Assembly: GCA_949126835.1 (NCBI GenBank)
Contig: OX421507.1
Span: 13,148,852 to 13,212,851, forward strand
Reading direction: 5' to 3'
Length of the DNA: 64,000 nucleotides
Origin: Anisus vortex
Lineage: Eukaryota; Mollusca; Gastropoda; Planorbidae
The notes under the pieces were generated by a model, which saw only the letters and a program-made list of their open reading frames with translations, was not told the origin of the DNA and did no database searches. The stretch's first letter is position 1, and each line of letters opens with the position of its first letter. Positions 24,001 to 35,585 of the stretch are shown piece after piece. The position numbers were made by a program, and so were the translations under genes.

Positions 24001-27000
24001 CTATACATATTCTGTGCTCAGAACTAAAAATGATGTCTTATTGTCTTTTTTAAAATGTAGACAACAATGATTTGTGCACCACACAAACATGTTCATAACA
24101 TAATGTACTGGTACATGCTGAGTTTGAACAATAGATTTAGAAAATATATATAACTAGATTGCTTATTCTCCAAAAAGTTGTTAATAAATAAATATAGATA
24201 AAGGATGAAAGTTTTAAATATACTTTTAGTCTTTTTTTTTTTAAGTTTTGTTTTTATCACTTAAGTTTGGTGTTCTTTTTTAGTCTGTGCTTCAAATTTT
24301 ATATTAAATATATTCACTATTTTCTTATAAGCTTACAACAAAATTTCTCAGAAACAGGTTTAGAGCCATGTTCCTGGCTCTGGATTTTAAAAAATCACAT
24401 GATTCTGCAAACTTTTTAATAGCCACCAGCTTCATGACCTGCCCGAAGGAGCCAGTTTCCACTGATACATATGGGTAATTAACGGACATTGCAGAATGGC
24501 TTTCCATATACCAAATATTTATGAACTTGTTAACTATTGAGAAATGTACAACAAAAAGTCTACATACACCAAAGTCTGGAGAGTAAATATATGAATCAGG
24601 GATGTAGAGAGCAAGAACTTGAAACAGTCCAAGATATATGACGCCCTTCATCATTCTTTCCAGTGCTGGATTTATACTGAAATAAAAGAACAATTTTTCT
24701 TCAGCCGAATCCAAAGTTATCAGAGAGAGAGAGAGAGAGAGAGGGATTACTTTTAATATTTAAACATATAAAAGAAATGTATATGTGTATAGAGCAAACT
24801 AGATTGTATAATTTGTGAATGTCACTAAACATGGGGCATGGTGTCCAAGATTGGCACATCACAGCTAGAATCCCAGGAAAGGCTTGGTTTCCAAGATTGG
24901 CACATCACAGCTAGAATCCCAGGAAAGGCTTGGTGTCCAAGATTAGCACATCACAGCTAGAATCCCAGGAAAGGCATGGTGTCCAAGTTTGGCACATCAC
25001 AGCTAGAATCCGAGGAAAGGCTTGGTGTCCTAGATTGGCACATCACAGCTAGAATCCCAGGAAAGGTTTGGTGTCCAAGATTGGCACATCACAGCTAGAA
25101 TCCCAGGAAAGGCTTGGTGTCCAAGATTGGCACATCACAGCTAGAATCCCAGGAAAGGTTTGGTGTCCAAGATTGGCACATCACAGCTAGAATCCCAGGA
25201 AAGGCTTGGATTTTCCCCAGTCTCTCAGTGTATGGAAGAAAAGGGGGGGGGGGTGGTAATGCCCCTGAGTCTAAGCTCTGATGGGGGGTTCCTGACATTA
25301 GTTGGGGATGGCTTGACACTGTGATGGCCACACAATTCCCCTTGTTGAGGAAACCATGACCACAGAAACTTGTCAACGCTGCTTCACTAGCCCTTTAGAT
25401 CAAATGGGTCTGACAGAAATACTTCTTTTTATGTCACTAAAAAATACAAGTGTATCAAGATAGTTGGGTTTTGAGAAGAAAGGGAAGATGCTTTTATATT
25501 TAGTGACATTAAATCATTAAACATTTAATATTTTTATGACATTTAAAAACAACAAAGCCAGTTGTTTCTATTAATGATTATTATTTTTGTTTTTATAAGT
25601 CTATAATGAATGTGTATGTGTATCTGCAACAGAAGAGCCTTGTGAAAAATCGCCATCAGTATTAATAAGAATATTCAACATTTTTTTTGGCCTTGTGTTT
25701 ATCTCTTAACAATCACAGGCACTAAATCTCATTGACCAAGTTTACAAGGTCATCTGCCCTGGTTTTCGGCAAACAGTATTTTTACATTGGTTTTTAGGAA
25801 ATTCTTCGACAGACTTTTGTTTGTGCAAATCCCATAGTCTATTTTTTATATTTAAAATATGACAAGTTGTTTTTTTATGTCACTAGAATCAGCACTAGCA
25901 ATGTTTTACCCTTTAAACAGTACCCAGACCTGGCAACCGCCCCAGATGAAAAATCTATATGGAGGTGAGAAGAGGGACGGCTGCCAGGGGCTAACAAGGC
26001 TTAATTTATGTAATTACAATTAAAAAAAAGAAATTAAGAGGCCTGGCGTTTTTTATTTATTTACGTAATTAGTTTAACTTAAAAGAAAGCTGAAAGTATT
26101 CAAAAATACCAGATCCAATTTAATCAGAATATATAAACTTGGCTCTTTTAAAGGTTTACACCATTTTTCGGACCTTTATGGCAATTTTTGAAAATGAAAA
26201 GTTTTTCCATAATGGACCTTAGAAGAATAACCGATTTTAACAGTACGTAACATCATAGTTTGGCTATCTAAATATTACTGTATGAATAATCAGCCCGAGA
26301 TGCGCTCTCAATAATGGAAGTGCGAAAAGAGCAAAAATTAAATTGGCAAAATCTAAACACTGCACTTCCTGTTTCATTATTTTAGGTTTTGGATTTTTAC
26401 AATGGGAAAAACAAAAGTACAAATTATAATGTACAGAAAATCGAGAGTTTTAAAGGTTTTATTGGAAGGTCAGAATGAGGGATGAAAAATAACAAATCGG
26501 AAGGGTTGGCAGGTCTGAGTAACCGCAGTGGTCATCTTAGTCTAAACAAAACTTTACAATAAACTAATAAGAAGAAAAAATGACACTTCAAGATTTTTTA
26601 AATTACTTAGACAGGGAGCGTATGTTTTTTGGTAAATTGTTAAAAGAGACAAATATTTTACCTATCTGGTGCTTGATTTGATTTTGGTTGAATCAATTCG
26701 TTATTTACAAATTGTAAATAACGTTTCATAGAAAACTGTAGAATCAAAGAATATGTGCACAGATAAATAAAAAAAAAAAAATATTTCACAAAAAACTTAA
26801 TTTTTACTTTTTTTTAAAAACATTATTATAAGAATATATCTACATTTGTCATTTTTGTAAAAAAAAAAGGTCATAAATATTTGATTGACATAAAATTACA
26901 TGAAATCAGCTCACTTACTGCTGCATCAGACTAAACCCACCTGTGGTCCGACAAGGACACCACCAAAAAAGAAAGAGTGTCCCAGCATTTCTAAATAGCT

Positions 27001-30000
27001 CGGTCTCCGGGACAAAGCTGCAGTGTTCGAAGAACTTTTCTGTAAAAAAAAAAGTAAATATATAAAACAAAAGTTTCCACGGATCACAATGTAAAACTTC
27101 TCTATTTACTTTTTATCTGAGAAAAAAAAAAAAAAAAAAAAATAAAGTCTCACCTTTTGGCCATCATAGTAATCAAAAGCCACTGCTGTAAGGCGAAGGG
27201 TGAGAACACAGTGTGGCATGGTCCAGGATATACCAAACTCATGGTAAGATATTTGTGTTATATAGCCAATAATAAGATAGCCCTGTGGATTATCAATTTA
27301 AATATATTACACTTGGTAGAACTAAAACAATAATTTCTTTTGCTAAATTCTAAACAGACAATGGCAATATACAAAAAAAAAAAAAACTACATTCCTAATG
27401 AAAAATTTCATGGTTTCTCCCTGTTTTCTCATTGTTGTCTGAAAGAAGATAGAAGAATCAAATAAGATTTGCTACTTACAGTGTTGAAAACAAAAATAAA
27501 GATCACAGAAAACTTTGAGCCTCCACAACACAGTATCACCAAATATGTAATAGTGATATTTAGCCATGTATGAATCGTATCACTGCCTGACAGTGGGAAG
27601 AAAAAGAAAATGGTAGACATATTTAAAGATAATATAAAACAAATACAATTTTTAATAATTAAAATTCTATTCAAAATATAAAAACCAACTAGGGCCTAAC
27701 AAAATAACTGATTTCTACCAACTACCAAGTATATAGACATAATGTTTTCAGAATCCTTTTAAAAACCCAGTAGAAGGGGCAATTTTGGATTTTCTCTATT
27801 TTAAATGCAAAGACCAGTGCTTTTTTTGTGACTGTACGCACCGGTATGGCGTATCGGCACCTTTTCAATGTGGGGAAAAAATTATTACTTTTCTTGTATT
27901 TTAACGTTTATTAATAATTTATTATATTATTAATTTGTTAAAATTGAATTATTTTAAAATGTTAAAATTGCGCTCAATAAGAATTAAAATATAAAATGCG
28001 AAACTGCTTTAAAAGTTAGGCAATCCATCACTGATTTACAAAAAAAGCACTGGCAAAGACTATTCTCCAAACCATTTCCCTTTTATAAAAAAAAATTTTA
28101 AGTAAGGAAACGGAATATATTTATAACAATATATTGTTGTAAAAATAGTGTAACTGCAGTAGTATTTCCATAATCCTAAATAATAAATGTTTGCTCAATC
28201 AGTGCTTTTTTTATTAACGGAAAAAAATTATCCGTTCTTACGTAATTGTAAGTATTTGATATCTACAACCCTAAAACATATACAAATTAGGAAAATTAAC
28301 ATAACATGCAAAGCAGACATATGATATAAGCATAGTATTACACTATTTTTACTATATTTTGTGTTATAGACGCTCATTCTTTATAGAAGACCATCAAGCT
28401 TTTATCAATGGCTTGAGTCTAACCTTGAAATTTTACATGTTTAAGATAAAAATTTGTACTTGTTCCGTTAACCCATACCATGTCCAAATAACATTATGAA
28501 GGTAAAATTTTTTTAGCTCTTTGTCAGCTAGTATTTTTACATATACTAAAAAACTTTTTTAAAAAAGCAAAAAATTGTGAGGCTTCTTTAAAAAAAAATT
28601 CAATTCTACATAACATATGGCCTGAGCAATTTTTTTTATTCTTGTGCTTATTAATAATTTGATGGAGTAAATACTCAAAGTAAAAGAAAGTACACCCTGT
28701 CAGACCAATGTTATCTATAGGGCCTGTGAAGCAGATTTTCACAAGTTTCCTTGGCCATGGCATACTAGAGGAAATACTTAGCATGCTGTATAATTATTAA
28801 TATTATGCAACTTGAATAATACTTACCGAAATTGTAATAACATATGCAAAAGCCTTCAAGAAAGAACAGAAGATGTTTTAGTACAGGTGGTGACAAATAA
28901 AGTATCGGAAGCCTGTGCAGCAACGCCAAAGGGTAACCTAAGTAAAAAAAAGAAAGGTAGATACGATAAATTCGTGTTTTTTTGTGTGTTGTGTTTTTAA
29001 CTGTCATAAAAGTACAATTTGAATCAAATAAACTGTAAGACGTGTAACATAGGGTACGGTCTCCGCAGCCAGTCGCACTGCATAACTTTTTCCCACCGCG
29101 GAATTACCCTCGGATCATTATTGTGGTGGCTCGCCCACATACCTGCACTGTCGCCCGGCGGCACAAATCCCATACTAAAGGTATGGGCATCCAGGCACTC
29201 TCGGCGGTACAATGAGACCCCAGACGCACAGCAGTGGTTGTCCCCCATGCATTAGCCCACCGGTGTGCATTTGATAGAAGAGTACTTAAGCTTTCCAAAC
29301 TTCACCAGCAATGATGCCCACGGGTACAGAAGTGATACCAATGGTATCGAAAAGGCCTATTGCACGACACATGATGCATTCTGGGATTTTCAAAACTCCA
29401 GAGCAGTCATAACCACTTTGAATATTTATTTATGACATTTTTATAATGTTTGCGTGGAAATGATGAAGAATTAATAAGAGGATTTTGATACATTTCGATA
29501 AACACATTGTTTTGTTTTTTAAAAAAATATGAAAAAACTTGTGAATGTATAGTGATTGCTTCAGGCTATGAACAAAAATGTAGAAACAAAAATTGTATCA
29601 GGTTAGAAGCAATGCCTCAGGTTACGAACGAAGAGAAACAGATTTGAAAGTTTAACATTGGCGACAAAAGATCGCTTACAGTACAAAAGAGTACCTTACA
29701 GTAGGCTACTTAGCTCTAGCCTAGTATGCCTATCCTAGTTTTGCGCACGTGAGCAACCTCGATTTCACTGGCCTTACTACACAGCAGTTACAGATTTCTT
29801 AGCAGTGGCACACTGTTCAGTTTTTCTCTTTCATTATTGTCATTTTTAACCTCATCAATGCATCAATTATGAGTTAGAAGAATGGTAGTGGTGCTGCTAG
29901 GTAAACTTATACACACTTATAATGGTGGAGAGAAAAAGAAATAATTAGAAGAGAGAAATGGCCTTTGCGTTTGTGACATCACTAATCAGTACAGCATGGG

Positions 30001-31125
30001 TACACCATCATAAAGAACAAAGAGTTATTCAAATCGGTCGATGTAGCTAACTGCGGAACTAATCTGCAGAAGCAAAGACCTCAAATTTTAACGCAAGTTG
30101 AAAGTCTTCTCTTAATCTGGATCAACTTTTATTTTATTTGGTTTTCTTTCTATGTATTTAATATGATTTGTCAGGTAAACAACTGGATGTTAATAAAAAA
30201 TAATAATACATTTTTTACATCTTGAAACGGATTGAGTTTATTGCATTGATTTCAATGTTTCAGGTTACAAACGTTTCATGTTACGAACCGAGTTCAGGAA
30301 CGAATTAAGGTCGTAACCCGCGGTACCACGGTATAAGCATAGGCCAGACCTTTTATGCTGAAGCTAGTACTGGAGTCCTGGCACTGAGCTAAGCTTACAG
30401 AATCTGAATGATTTACTGTATTTTTTTTAAAGTTTAAAGACTTCCAATAAAGGAAAAGAACGTAAAAAGAGCATCGAAAAGATCTAATAATGTTATAATT
30501 TTAAAAATATATAGTCTAGGCCTACTTATGATTTATGAAATTATGATTTATGTGATTTTTAAATGCCCTGAGACTCTGAATCCAAAACTAAAATACTAAA
30601 TGATAATGATAGCAATGATAGCAATGAGCAATGGCCTGCAATGGTGGAAGAAAGGCTGACCAGGGTGATTAGACAAAACTCATCTAGTTCATAGTCATTT
30701 ATAAGTCCATTACTTAGCAAATGTGAACATGATAGCTGATAGCCATATCACCATAACTACGAATTATAGGCTATTCCGAACTATTCGACCACGTTACTTC
30801 ACAACAAATCGTAATAAGTATAAGTTAAAGTCAAGTCATAACAAATCGACAAATTAGGTTATTAGGCCCTATGAGTCCTATGAGTCAACTATGACTATGA
30901 CTCTATGACTATGACTTATGACTAGTTATGACTTATGCTTATGACTTATGACTATGACCTATGACATAGTCATAGGCGGTGCCTGTCTGGAATGTCTCGT
31001 CTTGTCCAATTTAAGCATACAAAAATACTCATGAAAGCTTTGTTCATACCGACAAATATAGATAAAATGAGCTTAATAGCTCCTTCTGGTGCTCCTAGAG
31101 CTGAGGCTATGCTCGATGCAATCAT
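18087..31125 (-). CDS. LPCAT3: Lysophospholipid acyltransferase 5 (LPCAT3/MBOAT5), 12 exons
   Basis: An ER membrane-bound O-acyltransferase that re-acylates lysophosphatidylcholine and related lysophospholipids with polyunsaturated acyl-CoA (family knowledge). Exons on the minus strand: 31125-31050, 28937-28827, 27586-27480, 27282-27154, 27039-26941, 26735-26662, 24676-24568, 22542-22456, 21917-21751, 21067-20920, 19111-18953 and 18221-18087. Every boundary is GT/AG, and phases join to one 466-residue frame, close to the 487 residues of the human protein. Diagnostic matches to LPCAT3: ISWTMPHCVLTLRL, GGVLVGPQ-FSMKRY, WDGCTNIK, FNVNTNQW (candidate catalytic Asn near 311-315) and LALWHG (His 347). 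Many hydrophobic segments fit a multipass protein. The start ATG at 31125-31123 follows the family N-terminus (LGAPEGAIKLILSIFVGYP). The C-terminus lacks the KKxx signal of human LPCAT3; a GTAAGT overlapping the stop allows another 3' exon. Confidence 0.93.
18566..18800 (+). mobile_element. SINE family 2 (tRNA-like head, GC-palindrome tail)
   Basis: A degraded tRNA-like head (TAGCTTAGTGGTTAACGTAT, then GGGTTGGATTC) is followed by TTACTTTCC, AAATAATAATTC, TTCATTGTAGTTTATAAAAT and TATCTGTAGC blocks. It ends in GCCTGGCAATTTAGCT. The tail blocks recur at 50740-51010 and 54600-54830, where the terminus is a GC palindrome (CCCGGGC..CGCCGGG) plus AATTTAGCT. It sits in the last intron of the acyltransferase gene. 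Confidence 0.6.
19264..20225. repeat. 60-bp minisatellite, 16 tandem copies
   Basis: Sixteen contiguous copies of a 60-bp unit starting TAGAAAATTCAACCACCAAA. Fourteen are identical and 60 bp long; the last two carry one extra T in the T-run (61 bp). There are no spacers. The array lies in acyltransferase intron 10. Such homogeneity implies very recent amplification, and the copy number in an assembly may be a minimum. Confidence 0.98.
20396..20662 (+). mobile_element. tRNA-derived SINE, family 1, copy 2
   Basis: Near full length: the head GAACAGTGGTCCAACGGCTG and box B GAGTTCAAATCCTGG are followed by GGTCTGGAGGGTGTCCCCAA, ACCCAGCTCTGATGGGTACC and the tail TCCACAGAAACTGATGAACG. It lies in acyltransferase intron 10, between the minisatellite and the 39-bp repeat. 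Confidence 0.85.
20777..20932. repeat. 39-bp tandem repeat spanning a splice donor
   Basis: Four 39-bp units starting CCATACAAGTCTGCTAACAC on the + strand. In gene (minus) orientation each unit contains GAGACACAG|GTGAGAG or GACACAG|GTGAGAG, that is, the end of acyltransferase exon 10 plus its splice donor. The repeat extends the coding frame by 13 residues per unit (VRVLADLYSPETQ), so four in-phase donors exist at exon ends 20920, 20881, 20842 and 20803. Confidence 0.93.
22090..22360. mobile_element. Rearranged family 1 SINE with inverted head
   Basis: The tRNA-like head is on the minus strand at about 22090-22212, with an intact box B GGTTCGAATCC read on minus. The tail (AGCTCTGATG..., GGGCATTGTGTTGGCTACAC, GGCCACAGAAACTTGTGATC) follows on the plus strand. 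The two halves meet in opposite orientation, the pattern left by twin priming or a local inversion. It lies in intron 8 of the acyltransferase gene. Confidence 0.75.
23503..24016 (+). mobile_element. P-element-like MITE with THAP fragment
   Basis: A 514-bp element with inverted termini of about 31 bp (CACAGAATAAATATAGAACA... at the left; the same with two mismatches, read on minus, at the right). It is flanked by a perfect 8-bp target duplication CTCAGAAC (23495-23502 and 24017-24024). Inside lies a frame with a THAP zinc-finger start. An 8-bp duplication, ~31-bp termini and THAP together fit the P superfamily. It sits in acyltransferase intron 7. Confidence 0.85.
23655..23843 (+). pseudogene. 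Truncated THAP-domain transposase remnant
   Basis: An open stretch without a starting Met reads KKYKGCCVINCNNDAKT and then IKLHGFPDPVKDKQRK before a TAG at 23841-23843. The C-x4-C pair and the later FP followed by basic residues match the first half of a THAP C2CH finger. The second half, with C-x2-H, is missing. It lies inside the P-like MITE and is probably what is left of its DNA-binding domain. Confidence 0.6.
24721..24743. repeat. (AG)n microsatellite
   Basis: An uninterrupted AG dinucleotide run in acyltransferase intron 6, close to the acceptor of exon 7. Confidence 0.95.
24839..25208. repeat. 46-bp tandem repeat, about 8 copies
   Basis: Units begin TGGTGTCCAAGATTGGCACA and end AATCCCAGGAAAGGCT. 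The eight copies differ by single substitutions. The unit resembles none of the other repeats in the window. It runs straight into a SINE tail, so it may have grown from SINE-flanking sequence. Confidence 0.93.
25255..25440 (+). mobile_element. SINE family 1, tail-only copy
   Basis: Carries AAGCTCTGATGGGG, TGATGGCCACACAATTCCCC, GACCACAGAAACTTGTCAAC and GCTTCACTAGCCCTTTAGAT. The tRNA-like head is absent; its place is taken by the 46-bp tandem array. Confidence 0.75.
25925..26517. mobile_element. Possible inverted-repeat element (CAGACCTG termini)
   Basis: Left end CAGACCTGGCAACC and right end GGTTGGCAGGTCTG form imperfect inverted repeats about 590 bp apart. The flanks (CAGTACC and AGTAACC) are only a weak target duplication. 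No coding capacity is visible. It lies in acyltransferase intron 6. Confidence 0.45.
27815..28052. mobile_element. hAT-type MITE, copy 1
   Basis: A 238-bp element with 15-bp perfect inverted termini CAGTGCTTTTTTTGT and a perfect 8-bp target duplication GCAAAGAC (27807-27814 and 28053-28060). CAGTG termini with an 8-bp duplication are the hAT hallmark. The internal sequence (TACGCACCGGTA, TATTAATTTGTTAAAATTGA, AAAATGCGAAACTGC) is shared with the copy at 35341. It lies in acyltransferase intron 2. Confidence 0.93.
28938..31049. other. Acyltransferase intron 1: mostly unique sequence
   Basis: A GC-richer patch at about 29040-29260 resembles no element I can name and may be an old repeat. A TATGAC-type simple repeat occupies about 30870-30976. 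Nothing else is supportable. Confidence 0.5.
30870..30976. repeat. Imperfect (TATGAC)n simple repeat
   Basis: Repeated TATGAC, CTATGAC and TTATGAC words run across roughly 105 bp in the first intron of the acyltransferase gene. Confidence 0.8.
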
Positions 31126-34100
31126 GATGACAGTTTTTAACCTTTGCCTTCACCAAAGTGAAAACGTTTCCTGCTTCATGTGTTTATTCTTGATATAGCA
31201 TGAGAGTGAATCGGAACTTGTTTACGTGTGGAGTTTTAAAAAGAGGGTATTAGTGTTATATAGGCGAGTGACTTTTTTTTTCTCTCTTCATCACTCCATA
31301 GATATAATATGGATCTCTCTCGCTCTCCTTTTTTTTACTGCTCTCTCTCTCTCTCTCTCTTACTCCAATAAATTAGTTGTTTACCGTTCTAATCTTAAAG
31401 AAGGCCTACTGTTCCTTAAGGGTCATTCATATAATTATTACACGCGCAATAAAAGCATATTTTTATACCCATCCACCTTTTTTTAACCCGTATAGGTAGG
31501 CCTAAATTTTGGACCCCCACGGTACCCACCCTCTCCACATGCGTAGGCTACGTAGGCTACACATTAGCATGATTAGCTTCTCCCGACCCCCCCCCCCCCT
31601 CTTCCTGTTTTTAAAATTGATTTTGAGCCATTGTCACGAGACATTTTTAAAAATAAATAATTAGATCTATAATTTATTAATAACGTACTTGCTCTCTTAT
31701 AAATTTATTAAAGACATAGGCCTACAATTGATCATTCAAATTGTATTATATTGAACACTTAGGCCTAAATAGATTCTAGACCCTAATTAATAAAATAGAA
31801 CAATAGGCCTGTTTTGACGCGATAGAAAAACAGTTAGGGTACTCATTTATAGAAAAGGAAATATAAATCAATCAGTAATAGATGTGATTTAAGTAATGAT
31901 TTTACTAATGTAGGCTAATAAACGTTTGGTCTTTTTTTTTGTATCGTTTTAATAATAATTTACTGTTCATTCGGAACCATCCTTAGGTCTATCTTATGTA
32001 CAAAAAAAAACCACAACAAAACTTATTTCCACCCCCTCCCATCTTTTGCACCAGTAGGTAGCCTATTACATTTGTGGGACTACAAATTAGCTTGCATACT
32101 TCCTCTTTCCTATTATTGTTCATAAAGTTTTTAAATCATTGTCACACGTGTGTATAACTCTATTTTAATTTTAGTCCAATATTTAAATCTTGGCCTAATG
32201 TTGGACTAATATAGAACCAATATGGCGTGCTGTTAGAGCATGGCACTGGTTTTAGTCGGGAAAAGGCAACGGCGAGGGGATATGGCACTGGACTAGGCTA
32301 TAGGCTAGCCTTTATGGCTATAGACTCTATAAAGGGGAGGGCGTTATGGGAGATTTTATCATCACTCCTAATCTAAACCAATGGACTATAGGCTAGGTCT
32401 TTCTTGACGGTTGCCCTCTATCTAGGGGAAAATACTTATGACCTATGCCGACATTTTATCTTAAGAATAGGTATCCTTTTTATAAAAATTTGGGATTTGA
32501 GGAAGGTAAACTAATATTTTCGATTATTGTGTTTCAATATAAACATATAGATAGGCTATCATTCTAACGCATCAAGTTTCTTTTTTTTATCTTGGGGTAT
32601 TTAAAAGCAGATTTGACGATAATAAGAGACACTGTAGCCCAAGTAGTAGGCCTAGATCTAGATCTAGTTGTTTGCAAAAAAATAATAATCTGTGTCATTA
32701 ACCTTAGGCTATAATATAGGAGCCTAAACTAAATCGATATTTTCACCTTTAACCCCCAGATCTAAATGTAGGCGGCCCAACGCTGTTGTCTTTTGTGTTA
32801 TTGTTTTGTAACCTGCATTTATTTCGTTGAAAAAAAAAATGTGTATAGGCCAGATTTTTGTTGTTGTTTGTTGTGATAATGTGTTTTATAAAAGGAACAA
32901 GCAATGGTCCAGCATTTTTCGTTACCAGAGGCCACAATTTTTTTCTGGGTACGGGTGCAACTAGACGTCACAGTTAAGTCCCTCGTGGAGATACTGGACT
33001 GGGTGAAAATAAAACTGTACGGGAAAAAAGAACAATAAAGGGACCTATGAGATTAACCCTTCCCGTACCGACCTACTTCTATCTATGCTGCCTTCAGTTC
33101 CGCTATATACGCGCCCGGGACTGTAAGGGTTAAGACGTGTGAATTTCATTTATTAGAACGATGATGATGAATTTATTTTCAATTTATAACATAGATTGTT
33201 TCGTTGCGCTTTTTAGTTTTCAACAAATATTATTTGCTCTACTTAGCTTTCGAGCAGAGCTAAACAGCTGCACGTGCCAAGGTTAATTAACCTTTCGCGT
33301 GTTCACATCAGATCAATTTCATCTAGGAAAGCATTAGCTGTAGGCTGTAGTTAATGCGATAGTAACTTATTAGGTCAATTAATGAGGAGGGAGGAGTCGT
33401 TGGGGTGGGGTGGGTTTTAAGGATAAACGAACGTGGCGCTTAGACGATTCAAACACAGCATTATGTAAATGTGTTACTGTTAAAGTCCGATAAGTAAGGT
33501 TATTTTCAACGCATGTTTTGTGTGGAAGAAAAAACAACAACACATCTTTGAATGTACTGATTTTGTTGAACGCCATTATGACAACAGCTATCGTCTGAAC
33601 TTTTGCTCCACTTCTGTAGCCATGGGTCTCAAAGACCATAAAACAGGAGGTGTACACCATGTTATTTCGTCATTGGATCGTAATAAAAAAAATATATATT
33701 TGATATAACTAGATATGTAGATGGGCTACACATTGCAAACATTTATTTACATTTTTTTTTTAAAATGCTGTTGGAAGCTCTTTGGAACCACAGACCGCAT
33801 GTTGCACACCACTGCTTCTAAAGCCTCCTGGTGGGCTCTAGAGAATGGATACGTACGACTCCCTGTGCCAGGCGACGCCTTGCGCTCATTAGTCAATGGT
33901 TGGGTGGCAAGGGAGAAAGGAAGCCAAAAACCCATCGTTGCACATAAAGTGGCCAGGGGGAGGGTATGAGTACGCTTCAGATAGGCATATGGTCAATCGT
34001 AAGGGCCTGCTCTCTGCATCTAAAGGTAACTTAAGCATATAATATGTGATGTGGCCCGTCTCGTTAGTCGTCGGCGACAAACCAACTATACGTAGCCGAA

Positions 34101-34742
34101 GCGACGTTTCCAAGTCTGATAGAAACACGATATAATATTATGATGTGTTTCATACATTCGATGAACATCTTAGAATAATAATTCTGCTCGTTCTAGAACT
34201 TTTTGAGAATTGGAAAGGTAACACAATATATATGCCTATTTAATAATGACCTATTACATAGTTCAATTTTAGAACCCCTGGTTAAACTAAAAAAATGAAA
34301 ACATATAGCGACATAGAATGATTATCTCCCTTATTCTCAATTACTTATATGCAAACTTATCCTTTTATCAAAAACGGTTATGTTTGTGTTTAAGACATGA
34401 ACACATTATAAAATGGATTGCACGTTTTATCGATAGGCCCCACATGTAATTTTAAACACATTTTTTTTTCATTGGCTCCCTCTGTCTCGGAATACTAAGA
34501 ATGCGCCCCCTGTGGGGCTCTTTTATTTCATGGGTTTGTGACATAGCATGCTACGGCTGGACAACCGGATCCTAGAAGGACAGTAGGCCCACCTTGTACT
34601 GTACACTAATGCGTATAAGACTTTGGATTCCGTTAGAACTGACTATTAAAAAACACACACACACAAACACATACATTTTTTTTACAGTGCTAAACTGACA
34701 ATGTTACAAATTTACCTCAATACACTAGTAAAACATAATGTT

Positions 34743-34812
<70 letters not shown>

Positions 34813-35340
34813 AGAGAGAGAGAAGGAGGGAGAAAGGTGGAGGGATGATTCCATTTTACTTAATGGAGTTTTTGTTGTTATCATTATCACTTTTCTTGCA
34901 TTTCATCTTTTGATACGTTATTGTTCATTATCTTTTCAAACTCGTTTATTAATTCTTATATTTTATTCTCTAAGTCTTATTGAGACATTCAAATAGCATT
35001 ATCTAACAGCGGCCCTATCAGCACACACTCTTAGCTCACTATTGTTCCAATGAAGAGAAATAATTTGGCCACAATTACAGAGTGTAGAACATTTTTGCTA
35101 CATAATGCAGCATCTCTACTTTAATGAACACGGAAATGCATTTTTTTTCACACAGGGAACAAAATGCCTGCTAAAGATGATACAAACATTTGTTTATACA
35201 TTATACAGACTTACTTGTATAATGACACAATTTTTAAATGTAGATTTTGCTTTTTCCATGGGTTTAATATCAATTCAAATTAAGTACTTCAATATCAAGT
35301 AAGATTTATTAACTACTGTGTCTTCATTTCACAACGAAAC
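31126..35340. other. Upstream flank of LPCAT3; no supported gene
   Basis: This contains the expected promoter and 5' UTR of the acyltransferase gene on the minus strand, but no clear TATA or initiator. A (TC)n run lies near 31340-31360 and a TG/AG microsatellite at about 34742-34826. A GC-richer segment at 33770-34110 looks repeat-like but I could not assign it. Confidence 0.45.
34742..34826. repeat. Compound (TG)n(AG)n microsatellite
   Basis: A TG run passes directly into an AG run and then AAAGAG/AGAGAA variants. Short open frames across it are artefacts of the repeat. Confidence 0.95.
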
Positions 35341-35585
35341 CAGTGCTTTTTTTTTGTGACGGTACGCACCGGTACGGTGTACCGGCACCTTTTTCAATGT
35401 GGGGAAAAATTATTACTTTTCTTGTATTTTAACGTTTATTATATTATTAATTTGTTAAAATTGAATTATTTTAAAATTGCGCGCAATAAGAATTAAAATA
35501 TAAAATGCGAAACTGCTTTAAAAGTTAGGCAATCTATCACTGAGTACCGGCACCTATTTTTTTTACAAAGTTTTAATAAGCACTG
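35341..35585. mobile_element. hAT-type MITE, copy 2
   Basis: A 245-bp relative of the element at 27815: start CAGTGCTTTTTTTTTGTGAC, end AAGCACTG, perfect 8-bp target duplication AACGAAAC (35333-35340 and 35586-35593). It has a short internal deletion and an extra ACCGGCACCT block near its right end compared with copy 1. Confidence 0.92.

Noticed and set aside
26908..26940. FSLMQQ-like reading after GPQ at the end of acyltransferase exon 5, suggesting a 5-bp frameshift
   Set aside because: The true continuation FSMKRY... is a separate exon at 26735-26662 with correct splice sites and phase, so the similarity beside the donor is coincidence.
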